A stretch of 64,000 bases of DNA from Paragonimus westermani (taxonomy: Eukaryota > Platyhelminthes > Trematoda > Plagiorchiida > Troglotrematidae): positions 92,303 through 156,302 of the forward strand of contig QNGE01000910.1 of the NCBI GenBank assembly GCA_008508345.1. The letters run 5' to 3'. Positions within the stretch are counted from its first letter, which is position 1. Every line of letters begins with the position of its first letter. Below the pieces are notes generated by a model that did not search any database, was not told where the DNA came from, and saw only the letters and a list, made by a program, of their open reading frames with translations. Shown piece after piece: positions 58,851 to 64,000 of the stretch. Position numbers and translations under genes: made by a program.

Positions 58851-59061
58851 TTTTTAGATGAGACCCAACTGTGGAAAGTCAGGGCTTCGGCTGGATTCGA
58901 AATGTGAAATTTCCAAGCTCCCGATGTGGCTTCGTAGCTCAGCTGGTAGAGCGCTTGCCGCTTTGAGGCATGCTGTGTCTGTCGCTGGTTCGAATCCAGC
59001 CGAAGCTATGACTTTTCACAGTTGGGTCTCATAAATCTGCCACACTAATTATTAGTAATAC
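58851..59061 (+). mobile_element. 211-bp tRNA-bearing hairpin element
   Basis: Inserted within repeat D and flanked by GATGCTGGTTA (58840-58850) and GATGCTAGTTA (59062-59072), read as an 11-bp target duplication with one later change. Its arms 58858-58900 and 58990-59032 form a 43-bp inverted repeat with only a few mismatches. The right arm includes the 3' half of a tRNA-like sequence, and the left arm its inverse. Degenerate relatives lie at 8580-8700 and 60750-60875. It behaves like a SINE but with a long inverted repeat. Confidence 0.82.
58928..59007 (+). tRNA. tRNA-like sequence (pseudo-tRNA, SINE head)
   Basis: Acceptor stem GGCTTCG pairs with CGAAGCT over 7 bp. The D arm is GCTC-AGCTGGTA-GAGC and the T arm GCTGG-TTCGAAT-CCAGC. 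The A box TAGCTCAGCTGG and B box GGTTCGAATCC are near perfect. A TGCC/GGCA anticodon stem encloses the 7-nt loop GCTTTGA (reads TTT, Lys-like), but spacing is off and the variable region is about 12 nt. It is probably Pol III-competent yet not a normal tRNA. Confidence 0.6.
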
Positions 59062-59359
59062 GATGCTAGTTAGCCAGTTGATTGGCTAATAAAGAGAGGG
59101 AACCCTTATCTCTCGGAAAGTAAACAGGCAGAGACTGCAATGATGAGATCTAAACTGAGAAGAAAGATTTGTGAAGTGTAATACATTGCAGTATAGGAGT
59201 GCAGGTTTGTGCATCTCAGATAAGATAAAGATGAAAAACAAAATTCACATTGAATTACGAACAGCCAGACAGACCATTCATCATACAGTACACCAACAAG
59301 GCTGAGGAAATGGATGGGTAGGAGATGGCAGACACACAGGTTTCTGAAAAGAGGAGTAG

Positions 59360-60150
59360 ACTAATTGTCAACGACCAGGCTGTTGGCCGATGCAGTCATT
59401 AACAGAAGCATAGTGGATATACTGATATGACCTATCTGGCCTGAGCCTAACGTACTCTTCGCCGACGGTGTACTATGAGTACGTTGGTGACCTACTAATC
59501 CCAAACGGCCAGCGCATTCGCAGCCGCACACATCGCAACTTCGTATAGTCACGCCACCGTGATCTATGGCAACAATGGTTTCCTTGAGGACCGCGAGCTT
59601 CCGCTCTCGGCCGCTCAACAACTGCTCGTTGAACTTTCGGAGGCCCGTCTGGATCGTGTTTCTCCAGGCCGTCCGGTTCAACGCTAAGTCTTACCAACAC
59701 GTGGAATCAATATTACGACGTGAGAGACTTATCTGCAAAACATCCTGGTATCTCTGCTTTGGAGCACCAGGATTTCGCTTACTTGTTTTCACTTATCCGT
59801 ACAACAGCTGCTTCGGGATACGGTCACCGCTCATCCGACGGACGTGACCGAGCCAACGGAGCTGATTCAGAATCAGCATGGCTTCCATCCCATCCATGTC
59901 CGCTCGCCGCAGTACCTCAGTGTTCGGAACCATGTCCGACCACCGAGTACCCAAGATGCGCCTCAGAAATTGCACATGGGAGCGGCTCAAATAGCTCACG
60001 TTCCGTTGGTACAATGTCCATGTCTCACTGCCGTACGGAAGTATAGACAGCACTACTGAGCGGTAGACACAGCTTGATGGCCATTATCAAGCTATGATTC
60101 TTCCAGACACGCCTTTCTTGGCGTCCGAAAGCAGCACTAACCTTCTCCAC
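59360..60150 (-). mobile_element. RTE-like LINE, 3' end with C-terminal zinc knuckle
   Basis: Minus strand order: AAFG-type region and thumb near 60140-60060, LPYGSETWTLYQRNVSYLSR, VQFLRRILGTRWSDM, LNQLRWLGHVRRM (60053-59793), then after a frameshift NRTAWRNTIQTGLRKFNEQL and the Cys/His motif CDVCGCECAGRLGLVGHQRTH split across 59500-59555. These match the 640-1046 and 10532-10913 copies. The RT catalytic box is not included, so this is a 5'-truncated copy. Confidence 0.85.
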
Positions 60151-60745
60151 ACGCGCTCTCTCTCTCTCACGCACACATGCACACAGTCAGCCAGACGGAA
60201 GAACGTACACGGAGCCAACAACACGCACGCACAAAGCCAACAGATCAGGAAAACTCACCCCCAATGTAACGTTCAGCGTTAGACACATACCGACCAACCA
60301 ACAGACGAAACATACGTGGAGGCAATGAGGCCATGCACACACACACACTACTTCCATTTTCTGTGGTAACTTTCTTTGAATATGAAGTATGTGATCCAAC
60401 CAGCAAGCCGGAGCCAACACAGGATCCTGTCAGCGAGATACAATTCGCGGGGGAGACAGATCGAAGCGGCGGTTTCAGTTCACAGTGGCTTTTAAGTCCA
60501 CTGGATGGTTCGTTCAGGTATCGACCTATAAAACCCTGTAGTGATCGCGATCCCAACTCTAGCTAGCAATATGAAGCGCAAGTTTCGGGTTAAAGGTGGA
60601 TAATAAAATGATTTTCTTTGGGAGGTACTAGTGTGAAGGGGCCGGACCTCGGCCAGATTCACACCAGTGACATCCACTACACGCCTTTCTTGGGAACTTA
60701 CAAGCATGCTACATTACTATCAGTCATAAAACTGAAATACTCAAT
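60151..60745. other. Stretch with CT/CA-rich tracts, no supported gene
   Basis: It starts with a CTCTCTCTCTCACGCACACA-type simple sequence near 60155-60183. The rest has open frames on both strands without recognised domains. Confidence 0.4.
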
Positions 60746-60749
60746 AGCA

Positions 60750-60875
60750 GAGTGGGCCGATTTCAGCTTCTGTTGGATAGTTTCGTAGCTCACTGAATGA
60801 AACACATACCGCGTAAAAGGTACGCTAGAAGGAATCTAGCAGAAGCCTGTACTTTTCACAGTTCAGCCTGCTAAA
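60750..60875 (+). mobile_element. tRNA-bearing hairpin element, degenerate copy
   Basis: The order CAGCTTCTGTTGGATAG, TTTCGTAGCTCAC, GGAATCTAGCAGAAGCC and ACTTTTCACAGTT follows the intact element at 58851-59061. A and B boxes are mutated. Confidence 0.6.
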
Positions 60876-60879
60876 CAAT

Positions 60880-63030
60880 TAATTGAAAATTTACCTCAGT
60901 AAAACAAGCAATGTTATGCCAGATTTCATTTATAATGAATAAACACACGAGCATCTAGTGTATGCAAGGTTGGAGCCTCACAGAGTAGAGTATGGTGGTC
61001 GGCACATACGATCGATGACAAACTGGTTGAATCAGCTCACTTTCGAAATTGGCTGTACGGATATGTAAAAAATACTATTAGCTAGTAATATCGTACCTGT
61101 TTATGACGAAGCTTTGAAAAACCACTTTGAATGTTCGTAGGCTCTGTGTGGTCTCGTGCGGGGAGCGGTGGGTGATGGTTCATAGGCATAGCAGGTTGAC
61201 TCAGCACATTGAAGCAGGACAAACCAACCTTATTTCGCAAGTCGAGGAAGTGGGCAGGATTGCGTCGTTGACCAGAGAGTGAGGAGTTGGACGAGGATGA
61301 ATCTTCATCGGAGATAACGATAACGTCGGTGTCTGCCGAATCGCACAGATTATTGCTCGAGTTTGGTCGCGAAAGGGTCGGGACACGACCAAGAAGTGAA
61401 CCTCGCTAGAAATGGAGAAAGAGAACAAACAAATCACCGTGGGGCAGTTGAGATCTACCTGATGAATCGAAACAACCATACTCAAGAATTCTGTTCGCTT
61501 GGGGAGGGGGGGGACAGATTAAAAATAATCGAGTTTACCCGACGAAGTGATGACACTGTCGGCACGCCGAGGAATCAGTGCTGGTGCCTTGGGTACAAGA
61601 CTACGGCCGTTATACGACACGCTTTTTTTCATTACTCTACGTCGTGGCACTATGCCCAAGTGTGTCGCGTCATGTAGCAAGCATATATATATGTAAATAT
61701 AAAAATATACATATATATATATGCGCTCAACTGGTAGAATGTGGCGTAAATGTGTATTTACAATTCGATGCAGAAAATAGATACACCTTATCAGGCTTCG
61801 ACACAGGAACAGTAACTAATGATTCATAGTCGACGCCTTTGGGACATTCAAACCAGAAGTATGGCTTCACTGAGTGAATGACACTTTCTGTTTTGCAACA
61901 AACCCGGACAAACTAGTTCCACAGCAGTTCAAATGCATCAAAACCGGAAAGGACCGACTCACGGAGAGAGAGAGAGAGGAAAAAAGTGAATGCCTAGCTT
62001 TTCTCAATGTGCCGATCTTAAAAAGGCTCCATAAAATGATGAAAACAATGGTCAGCCGTGAACCGAAAACTGGCACCAATCCAAAGTTCAGTAGCAGTCA
62101 CCCAGACTGTCGCTTCAAAAGTAGCGTGCATATATTGATCCGGCGCACAAACCCCAACTGTAAGTCGTATGAATTTGGGAAAAAGGAACGGAAACACTTG
62201 TTTCATTCGTGGGGAAATTCATCTACACGTCCAACAACGGAGCCTAACTGAAGTGTCACAATACACTGTTTACAGTTCAGAATGCGTCTGGTTTCATTGT
62301 CGTATACATGCAAATACACTCAACCTCCGTATATACTACACCGTTCAAAATGTCCCCACATTCCCATTGCACCCATCATATCCTATGCAGTTATTTGCAT
62401 TTCGTAGGTACAGTACCTTAAAAAGTAGCGCATTGTAACATGTTCCCACTGCTGCCTTTGACACGTGTACGGACTCGCTGCGCTGCAAACGTTGCGATGA
62501 TTAGCACCTGTCTGTCTGTCGAGATGTGACCTAATATTCTCCACTCAAATGTTTGACGCAATTCGCCACCGCCTCACGTGGGGTAATTGGTTGTTCCTTG
62601 ATTTACTGCAAGGTGGGGCACGTCGTTTACGTCACTCGTCTGAGTGAGACGGAGAATATTTGTCACGACAGCACTGTGTATTAGTGCAATCGAGGACCAC
62701 AACTAAGTTCGCACCCAGAAGAGGCGGGCGTCCACATAGCCCGAATTGCCTTCACTGAAATGAGAGCATCGAGTCAGCCAACATGGGGAACAACTTTTAC
62801 TGTATACCTAATCCTACCGCGATCAGCTGGTGAATCGATACTAGTCTCACCGAAAGCATGTTGCATCTTTACTTTCGTTGATTTTGATCACTATTGTGGG
62901 TAGCTAACAGAAACAAGTTAGGGGCTGGTCGTTTCAAATCTTGAACGATGGAATTGGAAGACACGAATAAGACCGAACTGGATTTTTTGAATTAATGGAG
63001 TCTAGGCTTACGAAAAATTTGTATGGAATT
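60880..63030. other. Stretch without supported gene
   Basis: A 94-codon minus frame at 61201-61485 and a 125-codon plus frame at 61874-62251 have no recognised domains. A G-run at about 61504-61511 and an AT hairpin at 61681-61724 are the only notable structures. Confidence 0.35.
61681..61724. repeat. AT-rich inverted repeat
   Basis: GCATATATATATGTA and TACATATATATATATGC arms face each other across an A/T-rich centre, so a hairpin of about 15-17 bp is possible. Confidence 0.8.
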
Positions 63031-63036
63031 TAACGG

Positions 63037-63345
63037 GTGACATTCAGAGAAAAGGTAACCTTGTATGCTACTGGTGCAAAGGGTGAAGGATGGGTTTATC
63101 AAGATTCTTTAAGAAGGAGCCGACAAATCGTTCGCAAACATGTTACCACACAGGATCTAGAGGGAAACGTTGATTCCATTGCCCGTGAAAACCCCTCGGG
63201 CTCGATGAGCAAGCAATTCCAACAATTTGTGATCAGTCGAGGTCCGGTTCAGCAGATGCTAAAAGATCTGAGATTCCATTCGCTCAGGTTTCATTATGGA
63301 GTTACACTTAGAGAAAATGACCAGGAAAAATGTTCAAAGTATTGA
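63037..63345 (+). mobile_element. Tc1/mariner-like transposase N-terminal (HTH) fragment
   Basis: The 102-codon frame has RKHVTTQDLEGNVDSIARENP, then SRGPVQQMLKDLRFHSLRFH and TLRENDQEK. This follows the paired helix-turn-helix layout of mariner/Tc1 transposases (ENP-S ... iSrgTVq-iLkdl--h-yr---g-tL---D-ekR). The frame ends right after this block and no catalytic region follows, so it is truncated. Confidence 0.6.
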
Positions 63346-63349
63346 TTTA

Positions 63350-64000
63350 GTGAGAATGATCACATTGTGCCAGTCGTGAGTAGTTTTTCAATGTGTGGAG
63401 GTTGGTGGACACAAATTCGAGCACTTACTGTGATTGTGGATAAGTTAATCTCACGAGAATATGTGGCACATTTACTCGGGCGACGCTAGTTGATTAGTAA
63501 GGCTATCAGCTCCACACGGTTGATTCATATTGTTCCATAGTGTTAAAATTATGCGTATGCATGCTTGTACTAGGATACATGTGTTGGGTAACAATGAAAG
63601 GATTGCGATTCCTCACTGTTCGGAAAAACGTTGCCCGATCAATTGCATTTAATCTCGGAAACTGAATACCGAAGTGAATAAAAGAGGACTGACAAAAGGA
63701 AGACATTATGTTATGTAACTATTTTCTTGTATCTAAATTTCAAACTGTCCTGCAACCGCGAATGCTGCTGCAGCGTATAGTAAAACATCACTATGGTTGC
63801 TAGAGTTTACCATTGGGCCTTGAACAGGGTTCGCCAAAAGAGTAAACGACCAAAGGCAGTCTATTTAATTCGCAATGTTTTTTCGAAACCGTTGAAAGGA
63901 CTCAAAACCCATTGTTCGATCAGGTGCATTCTACACTGCTCGCCATCAGGCTTACTGAATTCACTAGAATCGGAAGTGGTGAGACTTTTTGTCGTACTAA
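63350..64000. other. Terminal stretch, no supported feature
   Basis: Only short open frames; no repeat partner noted within the window. Confidence 0.4.

Larger units (their letters stand above)
58649..59125. repeat. Dispersed repeat family D, copy 2, split by an insertion
   Basis: Segments 58649-58850 and 59072-59125 together match 10275-10530. The intervening 211 bp are the tRNA-bearing element. Confidence 0.85.

Noticed and set aside
1..64000. CRISPR arrays, bacterial operons, phage modules
   Set aside because: No regularly spaced short repeats, Shine-Dalgarno-linked gene sets or phage genes were seen; all evidence points to eukaryotic intron-bearing DNA.

Overview
The window looks like nuclear DNA of a flatworm, most likely a digenean trematode. 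The reasons are a flatworm-style host gene with several introns of only 37-55 nt, and dense repeats of RTE-like, CR1-like, Ty3/Gypsy, Penelope-like (PLE) and Tc1/mariner type. No bacterial operons, rRNA, phage or CRISPR were seen. The species cannot be fixed from the sequence. Single ambiguous bases occur at 3774, 10531 and 21824.

One host gene is supported with confidence. It lies on the minus strand from 30888 down to 15467 and encodes an SLC3-type amino-acid-transporter heavy chain (CD98hc/4F2hc-like). I could follow ten exons by splice sites and reading phase to a 671-residue protein of the expected length. The first six introns are 44, 37, 44, 55, 43 and 46 nt. The last three are 4681, 4653 and 3803 nt and are packed with repeats, including a decayed Ty3/Gypsy element in antisense orientation.

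Most of the rest is layered mobile-element debris. 0-3 kb: a diverged repeat, an RTE-like 3' end and further repeats. 3-10 kb: mostly featureless, with one unassigned 150-codon ORF at 6975-7427. 10-13 kb: an RTE-like fragment fused to a dispersed repeat, then a GIY-YIG piece of a PLE. 13-15.5 kb: little. 31-35 kb: dispersed repeats, one of which recurs at 52.2 kb at 98.5% identity, and a CR1-like fragment. 35.9-44.3 kb: a nest of three PLE copies plus a degenerate CR1-like element of about 2.8 kb. 44-56 kb: sparse repeats, a Tc1-like transposase fragment and a second LINE 3' end. 56.8-60.9 kb: head-to-head PLE pieces, a repeat split by a 211-bp tRNA-bearing hairpin element, and an RTE-like 3' end. 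61-64 kb: an AT-rich hairpin and the N-terminal part of a mariner/Tc1 transposase.

The most notable structures are the tRNA-like hairpin element at 58851-59061 with a probable 11-bp target duplication; the internally deleted PLE at 42170-42744 with a 12-bp target duplication, a 76-bp inverted repeat and a hammerhead-like motif; the micro-introns of the SLC3 gene; and the recent duplication of a 461-bp unit carrying a signal-peptide-like ORF.
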